A DNA stretch of 64,000 nt from CAIYRG01 sp964494505 (GTDB taxonomy: Bacteria > Pseudomonadota > Alphaproteobacteria > Micropepsales > Micropepsaceae), in contig CAZBRO010000023.1 of the NCBI GenBank assembly GCA_964494505.1, forward strand, positions 1 to 64,000, given 5' to 3'. The notes beneath the pieces are model-generated. The model was not told the DNA's origin. It saw only the letters and a list, made by a program, of their open reading frames with translations, and ran no database searches. Below are positions 52,934-63,858 of the stretch, piece by piece. The position numbers and the translations under genes were made by a program. Every line of letters begins with the position of its first letter. Position 1 is the first letter of the stretch.

Positions 52934-53002
52934 GTGTCCTCTCGATTCCGAAATTCGCGTGAGGCTGATATCGAGATCTGGAGAATTTCGGAATCGGGAC
53001 AC
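52934..53002. repeat. Large palindrome 2 after rpsD
   Basis: A perfect 14-bp inverted repeat (52943-52956 with 52983-52996) plus outer GTGTCC (52934-52939) with GGACAC (52997-53002) enclose a 26-base loop with TGATATCGAG. It is a diverged relative of palindrome 1. Together they look like a small palindromic repeat family or MITE-like units. Confidence 0.8.
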
Positions 53003-53031
53003 TAGGACACCTCCCGATTGCAGGCCGAACG

Positions 53032-53066
53032 AAGGCCGTGGGATAGTTCCTATCCTGCGGCCTTTT
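53032..53066. terminator. Terminator between rpsD and the GST gene
   Basis: AAGGCCG-TG-GGATAG pairs with CTATCC-TG-CGGCCTT around a 3-base loop (53032-53064), followed by TTTT-like tail. It fits a Rho-independent terminator for rpsD. Confidence 0.75.
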
Positions 53067-53082
53067 CATTTGGGACGGGCGT

Positions 53083-53706
53083 TTGCGCTACATCGTCTAC
53101 GGCACCAAAGGGTCCAGCAATTGCGCCATTGAATGCGCGCTCGCCGAGGCCCGCGCGCCCTACGACCTCGTGGATGTGAGCCTGGACATCAATGCCCAAC
53201 TGACAGACGAGTTCGCCCGCATCAATCCGACGCGGAAGATACCGGCTCTTTGCCTATTGTCGGGCCATGTCATCACCGAATCGGCCGCGATCCTGCTGAC
53301 CATTGCGGACAGGCATCCCAGAGCCCGTTTGCTTCCCCGCAGCCGTACGCCCGAGCGCGCCCAGGCACTCCGCTGGATGGTTTTCATGGCATCGGAAGTC
53401 TATCCGGCTGTGGAGATCGTCGATTACCCGGAGCGCTTTACCGGCAGAAGCGGTCATCCGGAGGAGACCCGCGATCTGGCACGCGAGCGCGTGCGCAACC
53501 GCTTTCTCATCCTGGAACAGGCGATCGCAGGCGAACCATGGCTCGGTCCCGCATTTTCGCTCGCGGACCTCTATGTGGCCAATCTCACCCGCTGGTCGGT
53601 GGGAAAGGAATGGCGGGCCGAGCACTGTCCGAAAATCGAACGCCTGGCGCAGGCAATCGCGGAACGGCCCGTGAGCGGGCCGATCTGGCGCCGGCATTTC
53701 GGGTAG
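53083..53706 (+). CDS. Glutathione S-transferase family protein
   Basis: The 207-residue product has an N-terminal thioredoxin-like domain (GTKGSSNCAIECALAEA; INPTRKIPALCL; ITESAAILL) and a helical C-terminal domain with the FSLADLYVANL N-capping region. The substrate is unknown. It begins with TTG at 53083 after GGGACGGG; no ATG gives a full thioredoxin domain. It is convergent with grxD. Confidence 0.85.
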   Translation: MRYIVYGTKGSSNCAIECALAEARAPYDLVDVSLDINAQLTDEFARINPTRKIPALCLLSGHVITESAAILLTIADRHPRARLLPRSRTPERAQALRWMVFMASEVYPAVEIVDYPERFTGRSGHPEETRDLARERVRNRFLILEQAIAGEPWLGPAFSLADLYVANLTRWSVGKEWRAEHCPKIERLAQAIAERPVSGPIWRRHFG

Positions 53707-53709
53707 CGG

Positions 53710-54051
53710 TTAGGACGCGCTCTCGACCGGGACGCCTTTGTCCTTGAGGAAGGTGTCGAGTTCCCCGGATTCGAACATCTCCTTGATGATGTCGCAGCCG
53801 CCGACGAACTCGCCCTTGACATAGAGCTGCGGGATGGTCGGCCAGTTCGAAAATTCCTTGATCCCGGCGCGGATTTCCGGGTCCTTCAGAACGTCCACGG
53901 CTTTGAACTTGACCCCGAGTTCCGAAAGGATCTGCACCGTCATTGCGGAAAAGCCGCATTGGGGGAAGACGGGCGTGCCCTTCATGTAAAGCAGCACGTC
54001 GTTTTCGGAGACATCTTTGGCAATCTGGTCATGAACGGGAGTTTGGCTCAT
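53710..54051 (-). CDS. grxD: Monothiol glutaredoxin (CGFS type)
   Basis: The 113-residue protein has the CGFS active site (C32) in MKGTPVFPQCGFSAMTV and the TIPQLYVKGEFVGGCDI glutathione-binding region. CGFS glutaredoxins carry [2Fe-2S] clusters with BolA partners, and a bolA gene lies just upstream on the same strand. It acts in cytosolic iron-sulfur cluster transfer and iron sensing. Confidence 0.96.
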   Translation of the reverse strand: MSQTPVHDQIAKDVSENDVLLYMKGTPVFPQCGFSAMTVQILSELGVKFKAVDVLKDPEIRAGIKEFSNWPTIPQLYVKGEFVGGCDIIKEMFESGELDTFLKDKGVPVESAS

Positions 54052-54110
54052 TGGGGTTCCTTTCAGCACCTCTGAGTTAAGGGCGCTCCGCCCGCCCGTC
54101 AAGGCGAGGG

Positions 54111-54344
54111 TCAGTCCTTGATTTGTGTTTGGACGGACAGGGCATGGAGCTGCCCGCCCATGCGGCCGCCCAGCGCATCGAACACCATCTTGTGCTGCTG
54201 CACCCGGGTCTTGCCCTTGAAGGCGGCAGAGGTGACGAGCGCGGCGTAATGGTCTCCGTCGCCCGCAAGATCGGTGATCTTGACCTCCGCGTCCGGCAAA
54301 GCGGCACGGATGGCGGTTTCGATGTCCTGGGCCGACATAGCCAT
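54111..54344 (-). CDS. bolA: BolA family protein
   Basis: The 77-residue product has the BolA fold (DIETAIRAALPDAEVKITDLAGDGDHYAALV) with histidines at GDHY and VQQHKMVFDAL suited to cluster binding with the monothiol glutaredoxin. It sits between purL and grxD, the usual alphaproteobacterial order purL-bolA-grxD. Two nearby methionines (54344, 54338) could start it. Confidence 0.93.
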   Translation of the reverse strand: MAMSAQDIETAIRAALPDAEVKITDLAGDGDHYAALVTSAAFKGKTRVQQHKMVFDALGGRMGGQLHALSVQTQIKD

Positions 54345-54355
54345 TGTCTCGATCC

Positions 54356-56590
<2,235 letters not shown>

Positions 56591-56602
56591 AAGGAATCCA
56601 CC

Positions 56603-57271
56603 TTAACCCAGCGCTTCGACCAGGCTTTGGAAAAGTTCAAGCCCGTCCGGCGGACCCAGCAGCGGATCGCAGGCGCATTCGGGATGCGGCATCAGGCCCA
56701 TGACGTTGCGCTTTTCGTTGAGGATGCCCGCGATGTCCCGCGCGGACCCATTGGGGTTTTCGCTCGGCGCATATTTGAACACGACCCGGCCCTCGCCCTC
56801 CAGCCGGTCGAGCGTGTCCTCGTCCGCGAAATAATTCCCTTCGCCATGGGCCACCGGATAGAGCACACGCTGCCCCTTGTGATACCGGCGGGTGAAGATG
56901 GATTGGGTCTCTTCGACTTCGACCGGCACCGGCTTGCTGACGAATTTGAGGGCGGCGTTGCGCATCAGAGCCCCGGGGAGCAGGTGCGATTCGGTCAGGA
57001 TCTGGAACCCGTTGCAGATGCCGAGCACGGCGACGCCGGCATCGGCCTTTCGCTTCACGTCGCGCATGATATGGGACTGCGAGGCCATCGCGCCGCAGCG
57101 CAGATAATCGCCATAAGAGAAACCGCCGGGCAGCACGATCAGATCGACGTCGGGCACCTCCGTGTCGGCATGCCAGACCATGTGGGGCTTGGCGCCCGTC
57201 AGCCTTTCCAGCACATCGGCTGCATCGCGGTCACGGTTCGAGGCCGGAAAAACGATAACGGCGGATTTCAA
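56603..57271 (-). CDS. purQ: FGAM synthase, PurQ glutaminase subunit
   Basis: The 222-residue glutamine amidotransferase has the oxyanion/nucleophile segment VAVLGICNGFQIL and the late GLMPHPECACDPLL (His-Glu of the catalytic triad). It begins with TTG at 57271 to give KSAVIVFPASNRD; the longer ATG frame adds 24 unconserved residues. It overlaps the DUF2059 stop by 4 bases. Confidence 0.95.
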   Translation of the reverse strand: MKSAVIVFPASNRDRDAADVLERLTGAKPHMVWHADTEVPDVDLIVLPGGFSYGDYLRCGAMASQSHIMRDVKRKADAGVAVLGICNGFQILTESHLLPGALMRNAALKFVSKPVPVEVEETQSIFTRRYHKGQRVLYPVAHGEGNYFADEDTLDRLEGEGRVVFKYAPSENPNGSARDIAGILNEKRNVMGLMPHPECACDPLLGPPDGLELFQSLVEALG

Positions 57272-57768
57272 ATGTCCACTCCATTCGCACGCAGGCGCTC
57301 GGTCGCGCGTTGCGCCGCGCGCACGCCGACCTCTCTGCCCCACGCCGCGCCCAAGGGCACCGATTCCTTGATGAGGACAGGAAGTGTGGAGATGTATTTC
57401 TTGCCAACTTCGGAACGATAGAAATCGGACAGAGCGTGAAGCTCCTCGATGGTGAAGTGCTGCTCGTAAAGCGTCGCCTGAAGCTTCATCAGGTCATCGA
57501 GATCAGCGGTTATCTCTTCCCGAAGCACCGTCTGGAACTGTCGCGCAATCGCGTCCGTGATCTTGGGATTTGTTTTCCTCGCCTGCCCCAGAATGACGGG
57601 GGTGATGGCATCAACCATGGTCATCATATTCGTCTTGGCGTTGGTAAGTTCCAGCAGCTCCACGGCCGCGGCAAGATGGGGGTCGGGCGGGCTTGCGGAA
57701 TCTTCGGCGCGCGCCGCAAAACCGCACAGAACGGCGATGACACTTGCCACGGCGACCATGGTGCGCAT
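57268..57768 (-). CDS. DUF2059 exported protein inside the pur operon
   Basis: The 166-residue product has a signal peptide (about 1-22, ending FAARA) and the DUF2059 pattern: AVELLELTNAKTNMMTM, then YEQHFTIEELHALSDFYRSEVGKKYISTLP. The family is periplasmic with no known function. It is translationally coupled to purQ by a 4-base overlap and lies 14 bases after purS, an odd place for an exported protein. ATG 57768 follows GGGGGG. Confidence 0.88.
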   Translation of the reverse strand: MRTMVAVASVIAVLCGFAARAEDSASPPDPHLAAAVELLELTNAKTNMMTMVDAITPVILGQARKTNPKITDAIARQFQTVLREEITADLDDLMKLQATLYEQHFTIEELHALSDFYRSEVGKKYISTLPVLIKESVPLGAAWGREVGVRAAQRATERLRANGVDI

Positions 57769-57782
57769 TCGCAAAGCCCCCC

Positions 57783-58028
57783 TCAGGATTGGCGGATTTC
57801 TATCTCGTATTTTTCGATCACCGTGTTGGCGAGAAGCTTCTCGCACATCTCCTTAACGGTTGTTCGCGCGCTCGCCTCGTCCATACCGCCGAGGTCGAGG
57901 TCGATCACCTTGCCCTGACGCACCTCGCCGACCGAGTCGAAGCCGAGATTGTTCAGCGCGTGCCCGATCGCCTTGCCCTGCGGATCGAGCACGCCGTTCT
58001 TCAATGTCACAAACACGCGCGCTTTCAT
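57783..58028 (-). CDS. purS: FGAM synthase, PurS subunit
   Basis: The 81-residue product (MKARVFVTLKNGVLDPQGKAI; then VREMCEKLLANTVIE-like end) is the small structural subunit joining PurL and PurQ. Its ATG overlaps the purC stop by 4 bases, so translation is coupled. Confidence 0.95.
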   Translation of the reverse strand: MKARVFVTLKNGVLDPQGKAIGHALNNLGFDSVGEVRQGKVIDLDLGGMDEASARTTVKEMCEKLLANTVIEKYEIEIRQS

Positions 58029-58786
58029 TTTACCAATACCGGACCGGTGCCGCCTTGGGTGGATTCGGGAAGGATGCCGAGCCGGCGGGCTACCTCCGAA
58101 TAGGCTTCCGTCACGCCGCCGAGATCGCGGCGGAAGCGGTCCTTGTCCAGCTTCTCGTTCGTCTGCATGTCCCAGAGCCGGCAGGAATCCGGGCTGATCT
58201 CATCGGCCAGAACCACGCGCATGAAATCATTTTCCCACAACCGGCCGAATTCGAGCTTGAAATCGACCAGCCTGATGCCGACGCCCAGAAACAGGCCGGA
58301 GAGGAAATCGTTGATGCGGATGGTGAGATTGACGATGTCGTCCAGATCTTGCGGGCTTGCCCAGCCGAACGCGGTGATGTGTTCCTCCGATACCCAGGGA
58401 TCGTGAAGCGCATCGTTCTTGTAGTAATATTCGATGATCGAACGCGGCAGCGCCTGCCCCTCCGGGATGCCAAGGCGCGTGGACAGCGATCCCGCCGCGA
58501 CGTTCCTCACCACCACTTCCAAGGGAATGATCTCCACTTCCTTGATCAGCTGCTCGCGCATATTCAGCCGGCGCACGAAATGGGTGGGCACGCCGATCCC
58601 GGCGAGCTGCGTCATGAGATATTCCGAGATGCGGTTGTTGAGCACGCCCTTGCCTTCCAGCACGGCACGCTTCTTCGCGTCGAACGCGGTGGTATCGTCC
58701 TTGAAATATTGTATCAGCGTGCCCGGCTCCGGCCCCTCATAGAGAATCTTGGCCTTGCCCTCGTAAATCGTTCTGCGCCGTTTCAT
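58025..58786 (-). CDS. purC: SAICAR synthetase
   Basis: PurC condenses CAIR with aspartate. The 253-residue product has IYEGKAKILYEGPEPGTLIQYFKDD at the start and VVVRNVAAGSLSTRLG and LVDFKLEFGRLW later, with the ATP-binding lysine and aspartates expected. It heads the leftward pur operon and is divergent from the zeta inhibitor gene; a promoter must lie in the 270-base gap. Confidence 0.97.
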   Translation of the reverse strand: MKRRRTIYEGKAKILYEGPEPGTLIQYFKDDTTAFDAKKRAVLEGKGVLNNRISEYLMTQLAGIGVPTHFVRRLNMREQLIKEVEIIPLEVVVRNVAAGSLSTRLGIPEGQALPRSIIEYYYKNDALHDPWVSEEHITAFGWASPQDLDDIVNLTIRINDFLSGLFLGVGIRLVDFKLEFGRLWENDFMRVVLADEISPDSCRLWDMQTNEKLDKDRFRRDLGGVTEAYSEVARRLGILPESTQGGTGPVLVK

Positions 58787-59058
58787 GGAACCGTACCTTC
58801 GCGTTCGCCGGCCTGACAGGGAGCCCAGGCCCCAAGGACGCGCGCCCGCGTCGAAATGGCAACGGGGCGCGTCGCCGCAAAAGACGACAGACCCCGTTTG
58901 AAACCGAACTTAGCGGATGGGAGGCCCCCCGGGCAATGTTACCCTTCGGCCGCCGCTGTGGCGTCGCGGGTGTCGCGCAACGAGGCGGAGCACGCTATTG
59001 TCCCGCGCGAAAGCGCGAAGATGGCGCCAAGAATAGAGCAAAGTCAGAGGGTTAGAGA

Positions 59059-59388
59059 ATGTCCGGATCGTTCGACAAGCGGGAAAAAGGCTTTGAAGCC
59101 AAATGGGCCCATGACGAGGAGCTGCGCTTCAAAGTCTTCGCCCGGCGCAACAAGTTGTTAGGACTTTGGGCCGCCGCCGAATTGGGGGTCACCGGGGGGG
59201 CCGCCGATGCCTATGCGAAGGAGGTTGTGGCAGCCGAATTCGAGCGGGCGGGCGACCACGACGTGTTCGACAAAATCCGCCGCGACCTCGACGCGCGCGG
59301 CGTGACGATCTCCGACCACATGCTCCGGCGCAAAATGGAAGAGCTGCTGGAAGTCGCCAAGCAACAGATCGAGGGCGAGACGAAATAG
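59059..59388 (+). CDS. DUF1476 protein, F1-ATPase zeta-type inhibitor
   Basis: The 109-residue product starts SFDKREKGFEAKWAHDEELRFKVFARRNKLLGLWAA, the hallmark of the alphaproteobacterial zeta subunit that blocks F1-ATPase rotation in Paracoccus. The rest is helical. Inhibitory activity varies across lineages, so function here is inferred. It ends 4 bases before the convergent cckA stop. Confidence 0.9.
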   Translation: MSGSFDKREKGFEAKWAHDEELRFKVFARRNKLLGLWAAAELGVTGGAADAYAKEVVAAEFERAGDHDVFDKIRRDLDARGVTISDHMLRRKMEELLEVAKQQIEGETK

Positions 59389-59392
59389 CCGC

Positions 59393-61546
59393 TTACGTTC
59401 CGGTCTCGTGCATCGACGAGGAGCTGCCCGCAGGCCGCGCGCCCGACAGCACGTCCTTCACTTTGTTAGCCAACTGCTTCAGCCCAAAGGGCTTGGGCAG
59501 GAAATGCAGGTCCTCCGCCTTCTCCTCATTGCGGCGGAAAGCATCCTCCGCATAGCCCGACATGAAGATGATGCGCATCTGGGGACGCAGCCGGCGGGCC
59601 GCGCGCACCAATGTCGGGCCATCCATGCTCGGCATCACCACATCGGTGATCAGAAGATCGATCGCCCCATCGCGCTCGCGCACGATGTCGAGTGCTGCCT
59701 CCCCGCCCGAGGCTTCGAGCACGGTGTAGCCGCGCAGTCTCAAGGCGCGCGCGGCAAAGTTCCTCACCGCGTCTTCGTCCTCGACCAGAAGGATCGTGTC
59801 CTGGCCGGTGACGTCACGGGCGGGCGCGACTTCGGCCGCCGCCGGGGCAGCCTCAGCCGCCGCGATATGCCGGGGCAGATAGACATGAAACATGGCGCCC
59901 TGGCCCAGTTCGCTGTCGACCGTGATGAAGCCGCCCGTCTGCTTCACCACACCATAGACCGTCGAAAGACCGAGCCCAGTTCCGTGGCCTACCGGCTTTG
60001 TGGTGAAGAAGGGTTCGAAAATCTTGGTGAGGTTTTCCTTGGGAATCCCGGCGCCCGTATCGGCCACCTCGATGCGCACATAATCGCCGGCCGGCATGAA
60101 GCCCGTGCCGATCGGCTGCGGCTCGGAAAAAGTCACGTTGGACGTGCGGATGGTGACCTTGCCGCCTTCCGGCATGGCGTCGCGCGCGTTGACGACCAGG
60201 TTCATCACCGCATTCGACAATTGCCCCTCATCGGCCTTGACCTGCCAGAGGTCCGGCGGGTGCACGACGGAAAGCGCGATGCGTTCGCCCACCAGCCGCC
60301 TGAGCAGATGCGACAGTTCCGTCAGCGTCTCGGAAAGATCGAGCACTTTGGGCTGCAGTGTCTGCTGGCGCGAGAAGGCAAGCAATTGGCGCACCAAACC
60401 TGCCGCGCGCACCGAGTTCTGCCGCACCTCGTTGATTTCGGCGAAGGACGGATCGCCCGCCGGATGGCGCATCAGAAGCAGATCGCAATTGCCCATGATG
60501 GCCTGCAGGAGATTGTTGAAATCGTGCGCCACACCGCCCGCCAATTGGCCGATCGCCTGCATCTTCTGCGACTGGGCGAACTGGGTCTCGAGCGCCTTCT
60601 GCTCGGAAGTGTCGACGGCGTAGACAATCGCGCGCGCCTCGCCGTCAGCGCCCGGCATGAAGGGGCTCGCAAACAGCTGCGCTGACCGTTCGCGCACCGC
60701 ACCCGGAGCAGTGCAATGAATTTCGACAGGCGCGTGGCTGACGTCACCTTCGGCGGCGCGGGCTACCAGCGCAAGAACGGCGTCGCGTTCGCTCTCGGCG
60801 ACGAGGCCGTCCAGCCTGATCCCGGCGGTCTGTCCCGGAAGGGCGAAGAAAACGGCAAAGCTGGCGTTTGCTTCGACGATAGCGCCGGCGGCCTCGCTCA
60901 CCGCGACGCCCATGGGAGCGTTGCGGAAGAAATCGGCAAAACGGATGAGCGGCGACGGAGTTTTCTTCTCGATCGAACCCTTGGGGGGTGCGGCTTCCGG
61001 AAGCAGCGGCGTAAACCACCATGCCGCTTCGCCGCCTTTAAGCGCGCGCACCGCCGCCGTGAGCTTTTGCCCCGTTTCGGATTCGAAATTCTCTTCCCGC
61101 GCGCGCCCCTCATTGGCAGCACGTGCGAGGCGATAAAGAGCTGCGGCCGGGACTTCCCCGGGAAACGCGAGCTGTGGCGGAGCAGGGGGTTCGCCTTCGC
61201 CCGCGCCCGCAAGGAAGCGATAGGCGACGTTGCAATCGAGCACCGAGCCGTCCCGCGCCGTCACCGCCCAGGCGACATTGGAGGATGCCGCAGCGGCGGC
61301 TGCAAGCCGCGCATCATCGATATCCGGGGAATTCTTCGGCCAGGCAGCCACAATCAGAAAGACACCGCCAAGGCCGACGAGGGCCAGAAGCGCGGCCCCC
61401 GCCCAGCGCGCCGCCTCGGGCACGAACAGGAGCGCACCCGCGCCGACGACCGCAACGATGAAGAAGAAAAGAGCGGCCAGCCGCGAAATCCCTCCCGGCT
61501 CGCGCGGCGAGAAGTTGCGGCTTAGCAGGGCGGCGACCTCCGTCAC
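59393..61546 (-). CDS. cckA: Hybrid histidine kinase CckA
   Basis: The 717-residue product has two membrane spans (about 20-70), PAS-like regions (about 85-330), a HisKA domain with the phospho-accepting histidine in GGVAHDFNNLLQAI, an HATPase domain (NLVVNARDAMPEGGK; FEPFFTTKPVGHGTGLGLS) and a C-terminal receiver with DLLITDVVMPSMDGP. CckA drives the ChpT-CtrA cell-cycle phosphorelay in alphaproteobacteria. Its position downstream of flhB matches Caulobacter synteny. Confidence 0.93.
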   Translation of the reverse strand: MTEVAALLSRNFSPREPGGISRLAALFFFIVAVVGAGALLFVPEAARWAGAALLALVGLGGVFLIVAAWPKNSPDIDDARLAAAAAASSNVAWAVTARDGSVLDCNVAYRFLAGAGEGEPPAPPQLAFPGEVPAAALYRLARAANEGRAREENFESETGQKLTAAVRALKGGEAAWWFTPLLPEAAPPKGSIEKKTPSPLIRFADFFRNAPMGVAVSEAAGAIVEANASFAVFFALPGQTAGIRLDGLVAESERDAVLALVARAAEGDVSHAPVEIHCTAPGAVRERSAQLFASPFMPGADGEARAIVYAVDTSEQKALETQFAQSQKMQAIGQLAGGVAHDFNNLLQAIMGNCDLLLMRHPAGDPSFAEINEVRQNSVRAAGLVRQLLAFSRQQTLQPKVLDLSETLTELSHLLRRLVGERIALSVVHPPDLWQVKADEGQLSNAVMNLVVNARDAMPEGGKVTIRTSNVTFSEPQPIGTGFMPAGDYVRIEVADTGAGIPKENLTKIFEPFFTTKPVGHGTGLGLSTVYGVVKQTGGFITVDSELGQGAMFHVYLPRHIAAAEAAPAAAEVAPARDVTGQDTILLVEDEDAVRNFAARALRLRGYTVLEASGGEAALDIVRERDGAIDLLITDVVMPSMDGPTLVRAARRLRPQMRIIFMSGYAEDAFRRNEEKAEDLHFLPKPFGLKQLANKVKDVLSGARPAGSSSSMHETGT

Positions 61547-61690
61547 ATTACCCCCCCTTCAGTGGATGCGTTGAGCGGCGACGCCCCCAACCTTGGCCCA
61601 CCTGTCAACCCGCCTTTGCTAATGCCATGGCGGGCTGATGCGCAAGTCCGCCGAAGCCTTTGCAGCAGCGGAATCCAATGGGACATGCAC

Positions 61691-62773
61691 CTAATTTCGC
61701 CAGAAGCTGTTCCGGCTGGCCAGACGCATGACATAGCCGATGATCTGAGCGACGGCCTTGTAGTGTTCCGGCGGGATCGGTTCGTCCAGATCGACCGCGG
61801 CATAAAGTGCACGCGCGAGCGGCGGATTTTCGACGATTGGCACGCCATTTTCTTCGGCCACTTTCCGGATCGTGAGCGCCAGATGGTCCATTCCCTTGGC
61901 GACGCAGACCGGCGCAGCCATCTTGCCTGATTCGTACTTCAATGCGACCGCATAGTGCGTCGGATTGACGATAACCACGCTGGCCTCGGGGACCGCGGCG
62001 ATCATCCGCCTCTTGGACCGCTCCAGGCGTATCTGACGGATTCGCGCCTTGACCTGCGGATCGCCTTCGCTCTGCTTGACCTCGTCCTTCAATTCCTGCC
62101 GCGTCATGCGGTGGCGGGCGAAAAAGCGTTGGCGCTGATAGACAAAATCGAGCGCGCCGATGGCCGCGAGCACGATAAGGGAGGCGAGCAGCACCTTTCC
62201 GATCAGCGCGAGTGCGAACGCCGCCATTCCGGCCGCGTCCATGTCGAGCGCCGAGCCGAGGCGTCCGAAATCGGGCCGGACCGCGAGAAACGCGGCAAAG
62301 CCCACCAACACGATCTTGGCGACGCCCTTGACCAGATTAACCATACCGTCGAGGCCGAACATGCGCTTGAAGCCGGCCATCGGAGACAATTTGGAGAAAT
62401 CGGGCCTGATCTTATCGGCCGCAAAAAAGGGACGATGCTGCAGCAGATGGCCGCTGAGCGCGGCCACCACCATCAGGCCGAAGGACGGCCCGACCACCGC
62501 GAAGAAACCGTAGACGCATTTCTTCAGCAGCGCGGATGCCCCCGCCGAATCGAGCGACATCTGGGCGGGGTCTTGCAGGAAGATGGTGAACGTCGTTGCG
62601 AACTGCCGGGCCGCCGATTGCGCGAAGAGCACGACCGCGAGCGTCCCGCCCGCCATCATGACGAAAGTCGCCAAGTCCATGCTCTTGACGACATCGCCCT
62701 GCTTGAGCGCCTCGTCGAGGCGCTTTTGTGTAGGTTCTTCGGTGCGTTGTGCGTCGTCGCGATCGTCGGCCAT
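61691..62773 (-). CDS. flhB: Flagellar export protein FlhB
   Basis: The 360-residue product has four membrane spans and the cytoplasmic autocleavage site NPTH (N270-H273) in VVIVNPTHYAVALKYE, which sets export substrate switching. It is part of the type III export gate. It follows fliR by 3 bases. Confidence 0.96.
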   Translation of the reverse strand: MADDRDDAQRTEEPTQKRLDEALKQGDVVKSMDLATFVMMAGGTLAVVLFAQSAARQFATTFTIFLQDPAQMSLDSAGASALLKKCVYGFFAVVGPSFGLMVVAALSGHLLQHRPFFAADKIRPDFSKLSPMAGFKRMFGLDGMVNLVKGVAKIVLVGFAAFLAVRPDFGRLGSALDMDAAGMAAFALALIGKVLLASLIVLAAIGALDFVYQRQRFFARHRMTRQELKDEVKQSEGDPQVKARIRQIRLERSKRRMIAAVPEASVVIVNPTHYAVALKYESGKMAAPVCVAKGMDHLALTIRKVAEENGVPIVENPPLARALYAAVDLDEPIPPEHYKAVAQIIGYVMRLASRNSFWRN

Positions 62774-62776
62774 CGC

Positions 62777-63541
62777 TTAGCCGGTCAGAACGCGCATTTG
62801 CTGGGCGAAATAGTCGAGGAAGGTCGTCATCATCACGCCGAGGAACAGCATCAGAAGCACAAAGCCGAAGAGGATGTTCACGGGCATCGCGAGAAAGAAT
62901 ATCTGGAGCTGCGGCATCAGGCGCGAGAGCACGCCAAGGGTCACATAGATCAGAAGGCCGAAGACCAGAAAGGGCGCCGCCAATTGCAGCCCGAGCGCGA
63001 AGGAGCCGCTCACCAGTCTGAGGGCCATCTCCGCCATGTCGCCGGCGGGCAGAATCTGGTCCGGCGGAAGCAGCGTGTAGGACCCCGCAATCGCGCCGAT
63101 GGCGAGATGGTGCAACCCCGATTCGAAAACCAGGAGAGCGCCGATCAGCGACAGGAATGTCGAGACCATGGCGGTTTGCGTGCTCTGGCCGGGATCGAAT
63201 GTGGTGGCAAAGGCCAGGCCCGTCTGGACCGCGATCAAACTGCCTGCGGTTTCGAGCACGCTCATGATCAGCCGCGCCATGCTGCCGACCAGCACGCCGG
63301 CGGTGGTTTCGCGCGCGATCAGGGCTGCGAGTTCGGCCGGCGGCGGCGTCTCGGTAGGGTAGTAATGCGCCGTGACCGAGACGAGTGCTGCCGATACCGC
63401 GAGTGCAAAGGCGAGCCGCACGCGCGCGGGCACGCCGGCATCGCCAATCACGGGCAGAAGCATGATCATGGCGCCCGCCCGCGAAAAGGTGAGCATATAG
63501 GCCAGCACCAGGCCCTGCATGTGCGGCAGGATGATCGTCAT
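62777..63541 (-). CDS. fliR: Flagellar export gate protein FliR
   Basis: The 254-residue, six-span membrane protein shows LTFSRAGAMIMLLPVIGDAGVPARVRLAFALA at the start and AAPFLVFGLLIYVTLGVLSRLMPQLQIF later, typical of FliR. It joins FliP and FliQ in the export gate core. Confidence 0.95.
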   Translation of the reverse strand: MTIILPHMQGLVLAYMLTFSRAGAMIMLLPVIGDAGVPARVRLAFALAVSAALVSVTAHYYPTETPPPAELAALIARETTAGVLVGSMARLIMSVLETAGSLIAVQTGLAFATTFDPGQSTQTAMVSTFLSLIGALLVFESGLHHLAIGAIAGSYTLLPPDQILPAGDMAEMALRLVSGSFALGLQLAAPFLVFGLLIYVTLGVLSRLMPQLQIFFLAMPVNILFGFVLLMLFLGVMMTTFLDYFAQQMRVLTG

Positions 63542-63584
63542 TTTCCTCCCCCGCTTGCCGGCGCCCGTATCAAGCCTTCATCGC

Positions 63585-63848
63585 TCAAGGCTGCGCGATC
63601 CGAGCCGCGACATTGTCCATATAGGTGGCCATCGCCTCGCCCGCGAAAGGCAGCGCGATCAGGAGCACAAAGAATATCGCGAGAATCTTCGGCACGAAGA
63701 CGAGGGTCATTTCCTGGATCTGAGTGAGTGCCTGCAGCAAACCGATGACCACGCCGACCACGAGGGCGGTGATCATGGAAGGCGCGGCAAGCTCGATCAG
63801 CAGATAGATCGACTCGCGGGCAAAGTCCAAAGTGTCGGCGCCGGTCAT
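63585..63848 (-). CDS. fliQ: Flagellar export gate protein FliQ
   Basis: The 87-residue product has two membrane helices (about 17-40 and 52-75) and the VGVVIGLLQALTQIQEMTLVFVPKI signature of FliQ. It lies between fliE and fliR on the same strand. Confidence 0.95.
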   Translation of the reverse strand: MTGADTLDFARESIYLLIELAAPSMITALVVGVVIGLLQALTQIQEMTLVFVPKILAIFFVLLIALPFAGEAMATYMDNVAARIAQP

Positions 63849-63858
63849 ACGTGTTCCT

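Noticed and set aside
61955..63727. A 590-codon plus-strand frame over flhB and fliR
   Set aside because: Antisense of membrane-protein genes, giving a charged His/Glu/Arg-rich translation with no domain.
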